NCBI GenBank assembly: GCA_023091735.1
Contig: JALKBU010000186.1
Span: forward strand, 1-64,000
From: Trichomonas tenax
Taxonomy: Eukaryota > Parabasalia > Trichomonadida > Trichomonadidae
DNA length: 64,000 nucleotides
Direction of reading: 5' to 3'
The translations under genes were made by a program, and so were the position numbers. The notes below the pieces were generated by a model. The model made no database searches and was not told where the DNA came from. It worked only from the letters and a program-made list of their open reading frames with translations. This document shows, one piece after another, positions 1 to 10,626 of the stretch. The number at the start of each line of letters is the position of its first letter. Within the stretch, counting starts at the first letter, position 1.

Positions 1-530
1 AGAAACATTGTCGCCGCTTCAACTTTCGAAAATGGAGTTGGAGACTCAAACATCCGATCTGCACACATTCTTGCAGCAGTTTGCTTGATCGCTCCGAACA
101 CAAAGCGATCAAGCGGCTGATATTCATCGGTCCCACTTGTAGGGATCCAAATGATGTAGATGCCCAGCTCTACTGCTTTCTTTTCAACCTGCTCACAGTC
201 ATTTGATGAATAACGGCCCATGATTAGGGCAACAGGATTTTCTTCCGCTCATTCATGAATGTATTCAAGATATTTCAGGATGTTTTCAGTCCTTGTGTTT
301 CCTGGAAAATGCATGATGACATAATTAATGTCAGATTCCACACCACTGAACTGTCCATGACATCTCTGAGTGGTTCCTTGAGCAAGAAGTATTGGAGGGA
401 ACGTCATACATGCCAAATTAATGGTTGCAATTAAGGGTCCGCTATGGCCAAACTGAAATAATCGTTATCATCCGATGCTCCCCCGGCCTAAAGGGAACTT
501 GTATCTTGTCGAACATCTGGGTAGATTATA
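1..530 (-). pseudogene. Decayed DDE transposase (C-terminal part, runs off window edge)
   Basis: Reading the minus strand from about 450 down to 1 gives a near-continuous frame with transposase character. It contains VALIMGRYSSNDCEQ, then GIYIIWIPTSGTDEYQPLDR and FVFGAIKQTAARM, which resembles the end of the DDE catalytic domain of Tc1/mariner- or pogo-like transposases that are abundant in trichomonads. One in-frame TGA stands at about 250-252, where Trp would fit (YIHE-stop-AEENP). A probable frameshift lies near 440-447, because upstream sequence (VPFRPGEHRMITIISVW) continues in another frame. The C-terminus lies beyond base 1. The copy is inactive as it stands. The family assignment rests on motif memory, not a search. 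Confidence 0.65.
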
Positions 531-606
531 AGAAAACTCAAGAAAAAATTAGTAAAACTAACTTTTGACAATTTGCCACTTTACAATTCCAAAAAAAAAA
601 AAATAA

Positions 607-993
607 ATGGGAGGAACTACACTGAATGACTGGTCTTCGATGCTTGAGTGCATAAAAGATTTCTGCACAGGTTGTGCTCTCATAGGACTGAATGGAGTAA
701 CCTATGCAACATTGGGTCTTTGGCCTTCAACAACAGAAGAAAATCACTCTTACACTTTCTTTTTCGCGAATGATGCAGATCACCATCCATTAATGTTCGT
801 AAACGATGTTAAATATTTCGTCAATATGATGTCACCAATCAAAGTTCTCGCTAAACATGGAAAGAACACAATCGTTCTCCATAGAACTAATTCTTTGTTC
901 GTTGCAGCATATTCAGATGGAACCATTGAAGCTCCATTACTTATGAAGATTGTCACTGTTCTTGCAGAATATTTATCTCAAAACGAAGTTTGA
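607..993 (+). CDS. Profilin-like protein
   Basis: This 128-aa protein has the size and layout of profilin, the small actin-monomer-binding protein that feeds ATP-actin to filament ends. An N-terminal helix with a conserved Trp (NDWSSMLECI) is followed by the beta strand pattern GCALIGLNGVTYATLG. A basic central strand region (KVLAKHGKNTIVLHRT) precedes a C-terminal helix (APLLMKIVTVLAEYL), which in profilins closes the polyproline groove. The ATG is the first after an A-run at 591-603, and an upstream CCACTTT at about 575-581 may be a weak initiator. Sequence similarity to animal profilins is low, so the call rests on fold-like layout. A cytosolic actin-regulating role is inferred. Confidence 0.6.
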   Translation: MGGTTLNDWSSMLECIKDFCTGCALIGLNGVTYATLGLWPSTTEENHSYTFFFANDADHHPLMFVNDVKYFVNMMSPIKVLAKHGKNTIVLHRTNSLFVAAYSDGTIEAPLLMKIVTVLAEYLSQNEV

Positions 994-1607
994 GCAATCT
1001 TTCAGTGTTTGATAAAATATAGTGTTTTGTATCAAAAATACTTATTTACGACAAATAATGCAAAATAGCATATTTTTGTATCCGAAAAATATATTTAACA
1101 ATAGTAACTGACTTAACTCGCAAATATTGATCAAATAACGATAAGCCGTTTATAGAATAATATATGTACTATTTATTATAAAAGGAAATAAATATTGAAA
1201 ATATATAAACTAAAATCATAATGAATATGATTGATGGTTAGTCTTTGCTTGAGCTAGGAATTACGCACTTGGATTCTTTGGTTTGAATATTTAATAAATA
1301 TTTGAAAATTGCATTTCAGATTGAAATTCCATCATAGGATCATTATGTTAATGGAATATTATTTAATCATAGTTACAAAATTGGCGTGTATCAACATTAT
1401 CAGATCGATCCTTTAACTTAGAATAAAATCGAAATTTAACATGATTGATAGTATCTATTTCAATAGGTTAGTTTATTAATATAGTTATTTTCCAGAATTA
1501 AACATGTAGCAAAAATATATTACCTCAGACACCAGATTTTTCAAAGAAAATTAGTTATATTTTCGTGTGTTATGACTATTTCCATCAAAATCTCAATAGC
1601 AAAAAAA
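994..1607. other. Intergenic, AT-rich, no gene seen
   Basis: About 610 bases between the profilin-like gene and the acyl-CoA synthetase promoter. Both strands are full of stops. I see no RNA gene, repeat or coding remnant. Confidence 0.5.
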
Positions 1608-1613
1608 TCACTT
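1608..1613 (+). promoter_or_regulatory. Trichomonad initiator (Inr) of the acyl-CoA synthetase gene
   Basis: TCACTT with its A at 1610, 15 bases before the ATG at 1625, fits the known trichomonad Inr consensus (TCA+1, pyrimidine, A/T). Its position supports starting the gene at 1625. Confidence 0.5.
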
Positions 1614-1624
1614 CGTTATCAAGT

Positions 1625-3514
1625 ATGGGGAGCGATTATAGCGTAGTTCTTGACGAATTAGAAAATTTACCAAACGAAACGAAAGTTCTTCGATCACCCA
1701 TCATAGGTAAGTATTCGTCCGACAGATATACGTTTAATTACACAGATGCACCACAAGTTGGCACTGTTTTCGATCTTATTGAATCCACAAAATCCATTGC
1801 ACCCAATCTTCCTTTATACGGGACAAGAGTCTACGAAAACGGAGTTTGGAAGGACGAATACAAATTTATCGACAGAGTTGAATTCTGCAACAGAAGAGAT
1901 GCGATAGGTTCATATCTTATATCGCATATACCCGATTTCGGGGTAAATATCGGCATTCTTAGCTATAATAGACTCGAATGGGTTTTAATTCAACACGCTT
2001 GTTATGCATATGGATATGTTCCAGTTCCTATTTACGATACTTTTGGATGGGATAATATGTTACACATCATTGATTTTTCACATTTAACACATATATTTAT
2101 AATTTCTTCAAAAGTTGAAATGTTTCTTGAAAATCTTCCTGAGAATTCATGTGTTACTGATTTAATAGTTATTGATGCCGAAGGAGAAACATTTGACGTT
2201 AAAAAATATTCAAATCACAGAATTTGTTTTCATAGATTTGCAGATTTACTTAAATTCCAACAGAGATATACATACAGACCACCAAAACCTGATATGCCTG
2301 CTTTTATCATGTTTACTTCAGGAACTTCTGGTGTTTCAAAAGGTTGCGTTGTCACTCATTCTAATTTGATTTCTACATCGAGTTCTATTATTCAGTTCTG
2401 CTTAGACTTCAAGCCATCGGACAGCATGCTTTCTTATCTACCTTTAGCCCACATTTTCGAATCATGTATGCATATTGTTGGTATTAAAGTTTTAGGAAGC
2501 ATCGGATTCTATTCAGGCGATTTAAGAAGATTGACAGAAGAATTCAAGATATTAAAGCCAACAATCGCTATTGGTGTTCCAAGAGTATTCCAAAGGATTC
2601 ATGATGGAGTCATTGCTCAATTAAATAAGAAACCAGCAATTGTTCGATCGATTTTTAATGCAGCATTCTCTGTAAAGTCAATGCTTCTTAGAAACATGCG
2701 TATAAAGAAATTCCCTGGATTGGACTTGATCTTTAATCCAATTCGTGCAGCAATGGGAGGAAGAATTCGCTTGCTTGTTGGAGGCGGTTCTTATATTCCA
2801 CCGGAGCTTCAGCATTTCATGAGAATTGCTTTTAACTGCGATTTCCTTATTGGCTATGGATTAACAGAAACAACTGGTCCCATTATAGGCCAATCATCCA
2901 TAGATTGTTTGGATGGTAACTGCGGTGTTCCTTTCCCATGCGGTGAGATTAAGCTTGTCGATGTTGAAGAAATGGGATACTACGCACGCAATTCTGAAGG
3001 CGAATTACTTGTAAGAGGTCCAGGAGTCATTTCAAGCTATTACAATAATGAAACAGAACAACAGAGAAACTTCGAGAATGGATGGTTCAAAACAGGTGAT
3101 GTTTTTAGGATCAGCAACACAGGTCAGCTTCAAATGATTGGTAGAAGGAAAGAGATCATTAAACTTTCTCAAGGAGAATATATTTCCATTCAGAAATTAA
3201 TGAATATTTATTCACAGGTCCAAGGAATCGCTCAGATTTATATTCATGCTGATCTCACTTCAAGATTCCCAACCGCTATTGTTGTCCTTGAGAAGAACTT
3301 TGCTGCTGATGAGAAATATTTACTCAAGCAATTCGATGCAATAGGTAAGCAAAACAAACTCAATGGATTCGAAATGATCAAAGGAGTCTTTATCTCACCA
3401 GAAGAATTCTCACCAGCAAATGGCTTGATGACACCTTCCATGAAACAATGCCGTGGACGAATTGCCGAGAAATTCGCTTCCCAACTTAAAGAAATGGAAG
3501 ATAATCTTGCTTGA
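1625..3514 (+). CDS. Long-chain fatty-acid--CoA ligase (AMP-forming)
   Basis: A 629-aa member of the acyl-adenylate-forming superfamily. It would activate long-chain fatty acids with ATP to acyl-AMP and then acyl-CoA, probably on a cytoplasmic membrane face. The P-loop-like motif FIMFTSGTSGVSKG sits near residues 226-240. GYGLTETTG near residue 408 is the A5-type motif, and GWFKTGDVF followed by GRRKEIIKLSQGEYIS near 485-520 is the hinge and lysine region typical of ACSL enzymes. The length matches eukaryotic ACSLs (about 650-700 aa) without an N-terminal membrane anchor. The start chosen is the first in-frame ATG; the open frame upstream has no ATG. Parasites scavenge host lipid, so a salvage role is likely but inferred. 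Confidence 0.9.
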   Translation: MGSDYSVVLDELENLPNETKVLRSPIIGKYSSDRYTFNYTDAPQVGTVFDLIESTKSIAPNLPLYGTRVYENGVWKDEYKFIDRVEFCNRRDAIGSYLISHIPDFGVNIGILSYNRLEWVLIQHACYAYGYVPVPIYDTFGWDNMLHIIDFSHLTHIFIISSKVEMFLENLPENSCVTDLIVIDAEGETFDVKKYSNHRICFHRFADLLKFQQRYTYRPPKPDMPAFIMFTSGTSGVSKGCVVTHSNLISTSSSIIQFCLDFKPSDSMLSYLPLAHIFESCMHIVGIKVLGSIGFYSGDLRRLTEEFKILKPTIAIGVPRVFQRIHDGVIAQLNKKPAIVRSIFNAAFSVKSMLLRNMRIKKFPGLDLIFNPIRAAMGGRIRLLVGGGSYIPPELQHFMRIAFNCDFLIGYGLTETTGPIIGQSSIDCLDGNCGVPFPCGEIKLVDVEEMGYYARNSEGELLVRGPGVISSYYNNETEQQRNFENGWFKTGDVFRISNTGQLQMIGRRKEIIKLSQGEYISIQKLMNIYSQVQGIAQIYIHADLTSRFPTAIVVLEKNFAADEKYLLKQFDAIGKQNKLNGFEMIKGVFISPEEFSPANGLMTPSMKQCRGRIAEKFASQLKEMEDNLA

Positions 3515-3624
3515 ATTTTATTGTTTATTATAAAATTGTATTTTATTTCTATGTTCGAATATTACATAATGAATAAGTATATATATGTATTTATAAACAA
3601 CAAAACAAAAATTTATAAATTTTG

Positions 3625-5000
3625 TTAGAATTTGCCCATTGAGTAAGTGACGTTGAATGATGGCTTGAACATGTTATATTCAGAAACATAAGCAACAGGG
3701 CCTGGTGTATTTTCTGGGCCATCAGGAAGTGGCTTGCGTCCATCTTTCGCAATATATCCACCAGGAATTCTTGGGCTCTTCAAATCGTAGTATTTTCCTG
3801 GTCCTGGAGCATCACTTTTTGGATCACCGAATAGTGTATTAGGCTTCCATCTTGGAGCGACACCAATAGCATGGCGAAGCTTGTGATCTGGTGATCTTGA
3901 GAGGTTATAAGTACCAACACCTGGATTCTTGTCCTTGACGTTATATGGATCACGCGGTGACGAAATCATGAAAGGTGGTGATGGACCTGATGTCTTTCTC
4001 GTTTTGTTAAGAATTTCGCCTTGTCAATATCGTATTTGGCAACGCATGCATCATACTCTGGTGGCTTGACGACGAATCTCTCAGATCTCTGGAAGAATGG
4101 AGCATTGTTGGAATCGCGATATCTTCTTGAATGTCCAATGTTATAGTCTGCTGGTCCGGGGTTTGGATTTCCATCGAAGAGTGTTCCTCTGCCAGATCCA
4201 CTGTTAAATGGTGCTGCGTGCTGTGTGAAGAATTCCTGAGATTTGGTAACATTATACTGACAAGGCGATGGATTATTGTTCTTTGTCCAGAATGATTTGT
4301 GTCTTTGGCGACTTCCAAATGGAGCTCCCTTAGAATGAGTCTTCAATTGTGTTTGACTGAGTCCATCACGATCAACAACCCAATCAGGAGTCTTAAAAAC
4401 GTCTCTTTCTGCGTTACTCATGAATGAAGGAGATTTGTTAGGAGAAAAGCTTCTTGGAGAGAGTGTGTTGTAGTCAGAAGGACCTGGCGTTGGATCTTCT
4501 TTGCGATAATTTCTTGCTGTTTTCGGAATCGTTGTTTTTCTGTCGTAAGGCTTGCGAGTGTCGAAATCTGCTGATGAAGATGCGTGGTATTGTGGTGCTG
4601 CTAAATCAAATGCTCTTGGTGACTTAGAACTCATTTGTTCGCGTTTGCTTGGCGACATTCCTGGTATATTCTTGCTCCAATCCCACTGGGATCCATAGTC
4701 GGCTGAAGAGGGGCCGTCGTGAATGTCAAATGACTTTCTTGGTGATCCAGATTTCATCATCGCGTCTCCATTGTGAATAGAAATGCGCGGAAGTTGCGGA
4801 TTGTAGTCACTCGGGCCAGGTGTAGACTCAGGGGGTCCACGAAATCGTGCTGCTGTAGAGTTAAAAGGATATGGAGATTCGTATGGCGTTTTTATCAAGT
4901 CTGGCATGTCGTAAGTTCCTGGGCCAACGAACTCCGACGTTTCGCTCTTCGCGAAGTTGAAGAATCGATCGGAGCGAGTTGTGATTGACCCGTGCGTCAT
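3625..5000 (-). CDS. STPGR/SHIPPO-repeat protein, split by a one-base frameshift
   Basis: The protein carries about ten degenerate PGP-x-Y motifs, for example VGPGTYDM, STPGPSDYNP, PTPGPSDYNT, NPGPADYNI, APGPGKYYD and NTPGPVAYV. This is the STPGR (SHIPPO) repeat of proteins that associate with axonemal or other stable microtubules (outer dense fibre, CFAP and ODF3 types). The reading frame is broken: the first part ends at 3966 and the same repeat pattern resumes in another frame that stops at 3625. One extra A in the A4 run at 4002-4005 (T-run on the plus strand) would restore a single frame, so either the assembly has a homopolymer error or the allele is damaged. The start at 5000 is preferred over an ATG at 5075 because an Inr lies at 5003-5010. 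A flagellar or axostyle role is inferred. Confidence 0.8.
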
Positions 5001-5002
5001 CG

Positions 5003-5010
5003 AAATATGA
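5003..5010 (-). promoter_or_regulatory. Initiator (Inr) of the STPGR gene
   Basis: On the minus strand TCATATTT lies two bases before the ATG at 5000. It matches the trichomonad Inr pattern and decides between two possible start codons. The very short leader is typical of these organisms. Confidence 0.45.
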
Positions 5011-5780
5011 TTTTCAACGAAATTAACCGATGATTTTGTCACGTTTATTGTCAAACGTAAGAAAATTTTTGTCATGCAAAGTCTTTACATCACTTGAATC
5101 ATTCTATGAGATCCCTCAAATTCTTCATTTATGGAAAACTTCTAAAAATTCTTTTCTATGACACCATATCTTGATACAATTTATGAATTCATATTCCAAT
5201 TGCATTTTATTCATGACTCCTCAAATATCATCATTTAGCACGATGATACACAGAAGAAATGAATAAATTTATTCGTGCACATCCTCTTACACTCTTTATA
5301 AGGCAATAATACAAAAGAATCATAGCAATTAAGACAGCTACTACCATTAACAAAGTGTTCACCGAATAGAACAGAAATCTGGTTTATATTGCAAAGTTAT
5401 GATGAAGAAATCGAAGTTCTGAAAATTCAATTAATGAACAATATAGAGAATTCAATTTGACCTTAGAATGCAATGGCTCTCTAATGTTGGATGGATCATT
5501 TATGTTACATACTTAAACATATCATAAGAATAGAAGAAGAAATTTTTGCCCAAAGAGTTATGATGCATTATTTTTTCTAAATAGATAGAATGATAACATG
5601 CACACATCATTTAAAATCTTTTCGTGTGAGATAGCTATCTCATGGTAAGAGTCTGAATCAATTATCTTGAAAGTTATTATGGAAGATGATGCATGTCAAG
5701 TATATACAAAAATTGGTATGTAAATTATTTACATGACATGATTATATTTATCGTCTAAACGTCTATATTAACAGAAAAAT
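5011..5780. other. Divergent intergenic region
   Basis: About 770 bases between two divergent genes, AT-rich and without a credible reading frame. It contains a perfect 16-base palindrome at 5627-5642 (listed separately). Confidence 0.5.
5627..5642. repeat. Perfect 16-base palindrome
   Basis: TGAGATAGCTATCTCA reads the same on both strands and lies about 140 bases upstream of the LRR gene. It could be a dimer-binding site, but a single occurrence gives no proof of function. Confidence 0.35.
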
Positions 5781-8285
5781 ATGGAGATTTTCAACAATGC
5801 TGTGAAGTACCTTGAAGAAAACGGCTTCAAAGTGTGCTGCAGCAAAGTTGTAGAGATATTTGGTGCATCAATTTGGAAAACAGAGCGAGTTTTAATAATA
5901 ACAGATCTTGCACTCACTGTTTTCAAGAAAGGTGGCTCAAAACCAAAAGTAGTACATTACTGGCAGTCTATATTGTTCGCTGGACTGCAAAATGACGAAA
6001 TCACACTCAGATTCAAGACTGGATTTTTGCAAATCAAGTCTCCCGAGTTTTCGATCATTTTCGGTACGATAGGAGATATACTTATGCGCACGCTTACGAA
6101 AGAAGAACGTGAAATCATCGGATTAAATCAATATCCTCTTACAAAAGTTTCACCGAACTCCTGCTCAATATGGGCGAGATTAAGGAATCAGATTATGCTT
6201 AATAAGATTCAAATGAGCGAAGAATCGCGTAATACATTGAGAGCTGTTTTAGTAGAGTCGAGAACGGTTCTCGATTTCGGTGATTACGAGGATTTACCGA
6301 AAATCTATCCAATCCTCATTGACATGCTCAAGATAAACAAATCAATACACACAATTATAATACCAGAAATTCCGAAAATGGACGCTTATGAATTCGCATC
6401 TTGGATTGTATCAGAGAAAATTTACATTTCAAACATAATTTTCAAATGCAATATCACATCAAGCTTCTTCAAGTTCATTCGAGCGACAAAGACATCACCA
6501 GCAAATATTATCGGTTTATACTTCGAAAACGGCTTATTAACGCAAAAACACTTAGCAGCAATCTTAGATGCATCAATACAAAAGATTGGATGTCTCGGAT
6601 TCGATTCTTGCATTGAAACAAGCTCTTTAGACTATTTTTATTCCACATTTTTGCGCTCGAATATCAGCGAAACACTTACAGTTCTTAACTTAAACAACAC
6701 AAAGAATATCAATATCAATGCTCTCCTCGCTTCAACGCCTTATCTTTCGATCTTATCAATTGCAAATTGCGATCTTGAAGTAGGTTCAATTCTTCGTGCA
6801 ATTTTCGAAGCGCCATTGCTTAGAATTCATGCCATTAACTTCAACGGAAACAGATCTACTTTCCCTGTTGATGAGTTCAGGTTCCTTCCTTCATCATTGT
6901 CTTCGATCTCGGCTGATAATATAACATGGTCTGAAGGAACACTTATTCCATTTATGCGTCTTGCTCTCAAGTCATTCAAGAGCGGAGTTAAGTTATCTTT
7001 GAGATCAGCTGATGCGACAACAGATGAATGGGTTCATGTTTTCAACTTTCTTTGCCAGGCACAGTTCACATCTTTGCAGTCTCTCATTTGGGATAACAAC
7101 CCAGTTACACAGAAATTCTTCGAATTCCTTAGAATGAACAAAGGATTAGATTATATTTCTCTTTCTGGATGTTTCAACAAAGTATATGAAGAGCCAATTA
7201 ACTCTTTGATTAATTATCTTTCAAGAGGACCGCATCTTAAGTATTTCTATTGCAAAGGTTTCCCTGAGAAAAGTGCAGTTCTCGGTCCATATATAAGCAA
7301 GATCTGCACCGCTCTTAAATCATGTCAGCAGCTTGAATTTATCGACATTTCTGATAACCAAGGTGGTGTCGAAGGATTCTCAACAATGAACCAAATCCTT
7401 GAATCCCAGCAGCGCCGTATTATTGTCACAGATGGTGCAGAACCAGAAAGCGCAGATCCATTCATTGCATTTTCGAATCTTGCACTCGGCAGTCAAAACA
7501 TTCGTTATTCATTCCCATTGAATGATATCAGATTGATTAGACAGCGTGGAGTGATTGCCAAAGAGCAGCTTGATTTCTTCTTCCAGCAGTTCTTGAGATC
7601 ATCACATCCAACAGTCCACAGACAAGGCCAAATCAGATCTCCATCACACTCAGTTTTCGACGATCCATTTCTTGTATTTAAGCAAGTTGATGAAAACACT
7701 TTCCCAACATTGTTCACTAAGGCAACATTAACAGACATAAGAATGCTTAACACAACACAGGTTATCCAGCATCCTTCATTCCAGGATGATGCTACAGGAT
7801 CAAGAAGACTTGCAGAAAAGATGGCCGATGTTCAGAGACTCCTCCATGGAGAAAATGCACCAACAGTCGATGTCACAAGTGAAACAACTCAATTAACAGT
7901 CACAAAGGAGCAAACATTTGTTCCTACGAACTTACCTGATAATACTTCAACAGAGAACACAGGAAAGAACACGAAATCAAGAGGACTTAGTGCGGAAACA
8001 GGCGAAGAACTTCCACGTCAATCAGAATCAAGATTATTCACTGGTTCACAGAATATGAATGAGGAAGATAACTTGATCAATAAGTCATCTCGTCCTGCAT
8101 CGCCAAGAAGCCCGAAGTCTGTTAGATCACGAAAATCCAAGAAGTCAAAGCGCGCGATCATGACCGATTGGACATTCCCAACAATTAAGCTTGCTGTCGA
8201 TGTAGATGGATTCTGGGATGAGTGGGAAGAGGAATTCTCCATTCAGAACTTGTTTAGTGATATAAGGAAGGAAAAGCAACATTAA
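5781..8285 (+). CDS. Leucine-rich-repeat protein, CARMIL-like
   Basis: An 834-aa protein. The first 115 residues have the strand-helix pattern of a PH-like domain (ERVLIITDLALTVFKKGG, then VHYWQSILFAG). Residues about 150-590 hold irregular leucine-rich repeats of the RI-like type (for example LSILSIANCDLEVGSIL, LEFIDISDNQGGVEGF). The last 150 residues are low-complexity, with a basic Ser/Arg/Lys stretch (RPASPRSPKSVRSRKSKKSKR) followed by an acidic aromatic tail (WDEWEEEF). PH plus LRR plus a disordered basic tail is the layout of CARMIL-type actin regulators that bind capping protein and membranes. No clear capping-protein-interaction motif was recognised, so an LRR protein of unknown partner is the safe call. 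Confidence 0.65.
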   Translation: MEIFNNAVKYLEENGFKVCCSKVVEIFGASIWKTERVLIITDLALTVFKKGGSKPKVVHYWQSILFAGLQNDEITLRFKTGFLQIKSPEFSIIFGTIGDILMRTLTKEEREIIGLNQYPLTKVSPNSCSIWARLRNQIMLNKIQMSEESRNTLRAVLVESRTVLDFGDYEDLPKIYPILIDMLKINKSIHTIIIPEIPKMDAYEFASWIVSEKIYISNIIFKCNITSSFFKFIRATKTSPANIIGLYFENGLLTQKHLAAILDASIQKIGCLGFDSCIETSSLDYFYSTFLRSNISETLTVLNLNNTKNININALLASTPYLSILSIANCDLEVGSILRAIFEAPLLRIHAINFNGNRSTFPVDEFRFLPSSLSSISADNITWSEGTLIPFMRLALKSFKSGVKLSLRSADATTDEWVHVFNFLCQAQFTSLQSLIWDNNPVTQKFFEFLRMNKGLDYISLSGCFNKVYEEPINSLINYLSRGPHLKYFYCKGFPEKSAVLGPYISKICTALKSCQQLEFIDISDNQGGVEGFSTMNQILESQQRRIIVTDGAEPESADPFIAFSNLALGSQNIRYSFPLNDIRLIRQRGVIAKEQLDFFFQQFLRSSHPTVHRQGQIRSPSHSVFDDPFLVFKQVDENTFPTLFTKATLTDIRMLNTTQVIQHPSFQDDATGSRRLAEKMADVQRLLHGENAPTVDVTSETTQLTVTKEQTFVPTNLPDNTSTENTGKNTKSRGLSAETGEELPRQSESRLFTGSQNMNEEDNLINKSSRPASPRSPKSVRSRKSKKSKRAIMTDWTFPTIKLAVDVDGFWDEWEEEFSIQNLFSDIRKEKQH

Positions 8286-8983
8286 TTATTTTTATTTTTT
8301 ATATTTGTCATTAAAGATTTATTTAATATACATACTCCTTTAATATTGTTATCATTTAAATAATTTAATGAGCAAAATTCATTTCAATATCAGGTATAAA
8401 TATAGAAATTAAGTATAACCAATTATTATTGTACTCTCCTGGAACTTTTTATATAGAACTTTTTATCACATTTCCTAATTCACATTGGCTTAAAATGAAT
8501 AAAACATGAATGCGAAATCTAGACATTCAATTTGATAAATTTATAAAGAATTACACGTCGGATCACAATGAAAACGTTTTAAATAAGCTTTACGTTGTTT
8601 TCTGAGTATGTAACAACAGTTATTTTATGTGTCTGTAAATAACTTTAATGATCGGCTCCGGCCAAATAAGGATCTATCGTCGCAAAATATAATTTTATTT
8701 TTAGATACAAATCCGTGTTTAATATGCAAATATTTATCAAAATCGCGAATTTTTTGTAGTATTCTGAAGAACGTCTTGAAATGTGGGAGACTAATGAATA
8801 TCAAGAAAAACTTAACGAGAAAAAGATTATAATGTGCATGAAGATATCACTTGCAAAATTACTCATGTCCTTATCGATTCAGATATTGCACAAAATATCA
8901 ATATATATTCTGAGAAAAACGATTATCCGCATCGTCATCTCAAAAATTGAGTGGATTTTTGGTCGCGGAGCGGACCCTTAAAG
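8286..8983. other. Intergenic, no convincing gene
   Basis: About 700 AT-rich bases. Two short overlapping frames near 8629-8981 have no recognisable protein features. A local direct repeat of AACTTTTTATA-type sequence occurs near 8443-8467. Confidence 0.4.
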
Positions 8984-8992
8984 TCACTTTTT
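8984..8992 (+). promoter_or_regulatory. Initiator (Inr) before the small ORF at 9000
   Basis: TCACTTTTT, with the A at 8986, lies 14 bases before the ATG at 9000. This supports transcription of the short gene. Confidence 0.45.
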
Positions 8993-8999
8993 GTAAAAA

Positions 9000-9278
9000 A
9001 TGCCTCCGCGAAAATTAATAAAAAACACAAAAGCAGAAGAAAGTGCAGTGAATGCTGCGAAGATATCGAGTTCCCGTCTCAAGGGGAAACATGATGCAAA
9101 GGAAATTCCGGAGAATGTTGAACCAGAAGTTGATGTGATGGCTTTAATAGAAGAGATGCTGAAGGAAAGCAACGAGAAAATTGCTGCAGCACTACAGCAG
9201 AGACAGGAAAGTCTAATTCAGACACTTTCTAATGTAGATACTGTTGCTGCCACACCAACAAAAGCTCCGAAGAAGTGA
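9000..9278 (+). CDS. Small charged hypothetical protein
   Basis: A 92-aa unrecognised protein. The N-terminus is very basic (PPRKLIKNTKAEE), the middle is an acidic amphipathic helix (VDVMALIEEMLKESNEKIAAAL, then QQRQES), and the tail is basic (TPTKAPKK). Lys/Ala/Pro-rich tails at both ends would suit a nucleic-acid- or chromatin-associated protein, but that is only a guess. An initiator motif 14 bases upstream and higher codon regularity than the flanks support it as real. Confidence 0.5.
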   Translation: MPPRKLIKNTKAEESAVNAAKISSSRLKGKHDAKEIPENVEPEVDVMALIEEMLKESNEKIAAALQQRQESLIQTLSNVDTVAATPTKAPKK

Positions 9279-9586
9279 ATTCACATTCTTTACTGCTTGC
9301 TTCTACTTTTTGTGATAATAACTTATCTTATTACATCATTTCTGTTGTTATATTTTATTTTGATTTTGATTATTCATGTTTATAAAGAAAACAAACAAAC
9401 AAAAACCATACCTAAGTCGTATTTAGTATGTCCTAATGATATATTCATAAAAATATTTTTTTCATTTATAATTGGAACTTAATATTTAAATGAGAATGAC
9501 TTGCAACATTGTCCTTTTAAAGAAGCAAAGAATTATGACTGATTTATGGAATAAAAAGGCAAAAACTCTTGATTATATCAATAATT

Positions 9587-10626
9587 TTATGATAGCTCAT
9601 GGAAAAATGTTAAATATGAGTTAGTGATGAGGTATGAAAGAAGGCAGTCGATACGACGATTGATAAATGTTTCACAAATGACAACAGCACGACCACTAAC
9701 TTGTGCTTTGAATTTTCCTGTTGAATAGAGGTCAAGGCGAAGTTCGTCTGGGTTAGAATTTGAACTTGCTGTGGTGATTTTGCCTGGTTGGTAGTTTGAT
9801 GATATTTAAGGGTTGTACAAATATGAATTGGTAATCAAAAAGCCATTGCCATCCATTACATAAAACAAATAATTATCCTTTGCATAGTTATCTTTATTAA
9901 CACAAGAATCTATAGTCATATATCCGCGTACCATGATAGTTCCTACGCCATTTCCTGATCTTTGTGTGACTATGTTGCACTGGGACATTTGAAATGTATA
10001 TCCAATGCCATTGTCAAACATAAGTCCATTGCTATTTGTTGTTGTATTATTATTTTTAAAATTTGATGATAAAATTGTTGCATCTTTTTTGGGTATAAAA
10101 TATCAAAACTTGCATAATTAAAATTTTCACACTTAGTGATATTTATCTTATTAATGTGATGATGAACATAATTATGATAAAATGCTCCTTTGCCATCTGT
10201 GTTCAATAATTGAGAAAAGGAGCAGTGTTCAACGAAGTTTTTAGAATCTGCATTTTGTGATACATAACTGTATGAATGTTTTCCGTAACTGTCGCTAGAA
10301 CAGTTTGAACAACAAACTTTGTTTGGAACACATTGACTGGAATATTTAAAAAATATATTTCCACTATTATTATTTGATGTATCAGTATTTGAGCTAAAAA
10401 GAGATTTTTCGACTAATAAAGTGGTTTGGGGATTAGATGAGGAATCATAATGAATAGATCGAGTTGACATTGAAAAAAATGAAACATCATGGATATAATG
10501 ATGTCCATTTAAAGTAAGTTCGATAGTGCTCTTATCTGGATGTGTATTAATGTCTCGAGTGATAGAATATGTTGAAAAGTATTCTTCCCAGCTAAATCTG
10601 TTGGATATTTTGTGGAAATATGGCAT
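9587..10626 (-). pseudogene. Broken gene for a Cys-containing, probably extracellular repeat protein
   Basis: The minus strand encodes a Ser/Asn/Cys-rich protein with the feel of a trichomonad surface family (NSGNIFFKYSSQCVPNKVCC, then NCSSDSYGKHSYSYVSQNADS). The frame shifts in an A6 run near 10085-10093, after which it continues as DATILSSNFKNNN and GIGYTFQMSQCNIVTQRSG. It then meets an in-frame TAA at 9806-9808 and reads on to a final stop at 9587 (LDLYSTGKFKAQVSGRAVVI). There is no signal peptide at the ATG at 10626, so the 5' end is probably missing too. Short repeated beta-strand-like units suggest a beta-helix adhesin type. The family name is unknown to me. Confidence 0.55.

Noticed and set aside
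8629..8981. Two short overlapping plus-strand ORFs
   Set aside because: No protein-like features, Lys/Ile/Asn-rich as expected of AT-rich noise, and no clear relation to the initiator at 8984.
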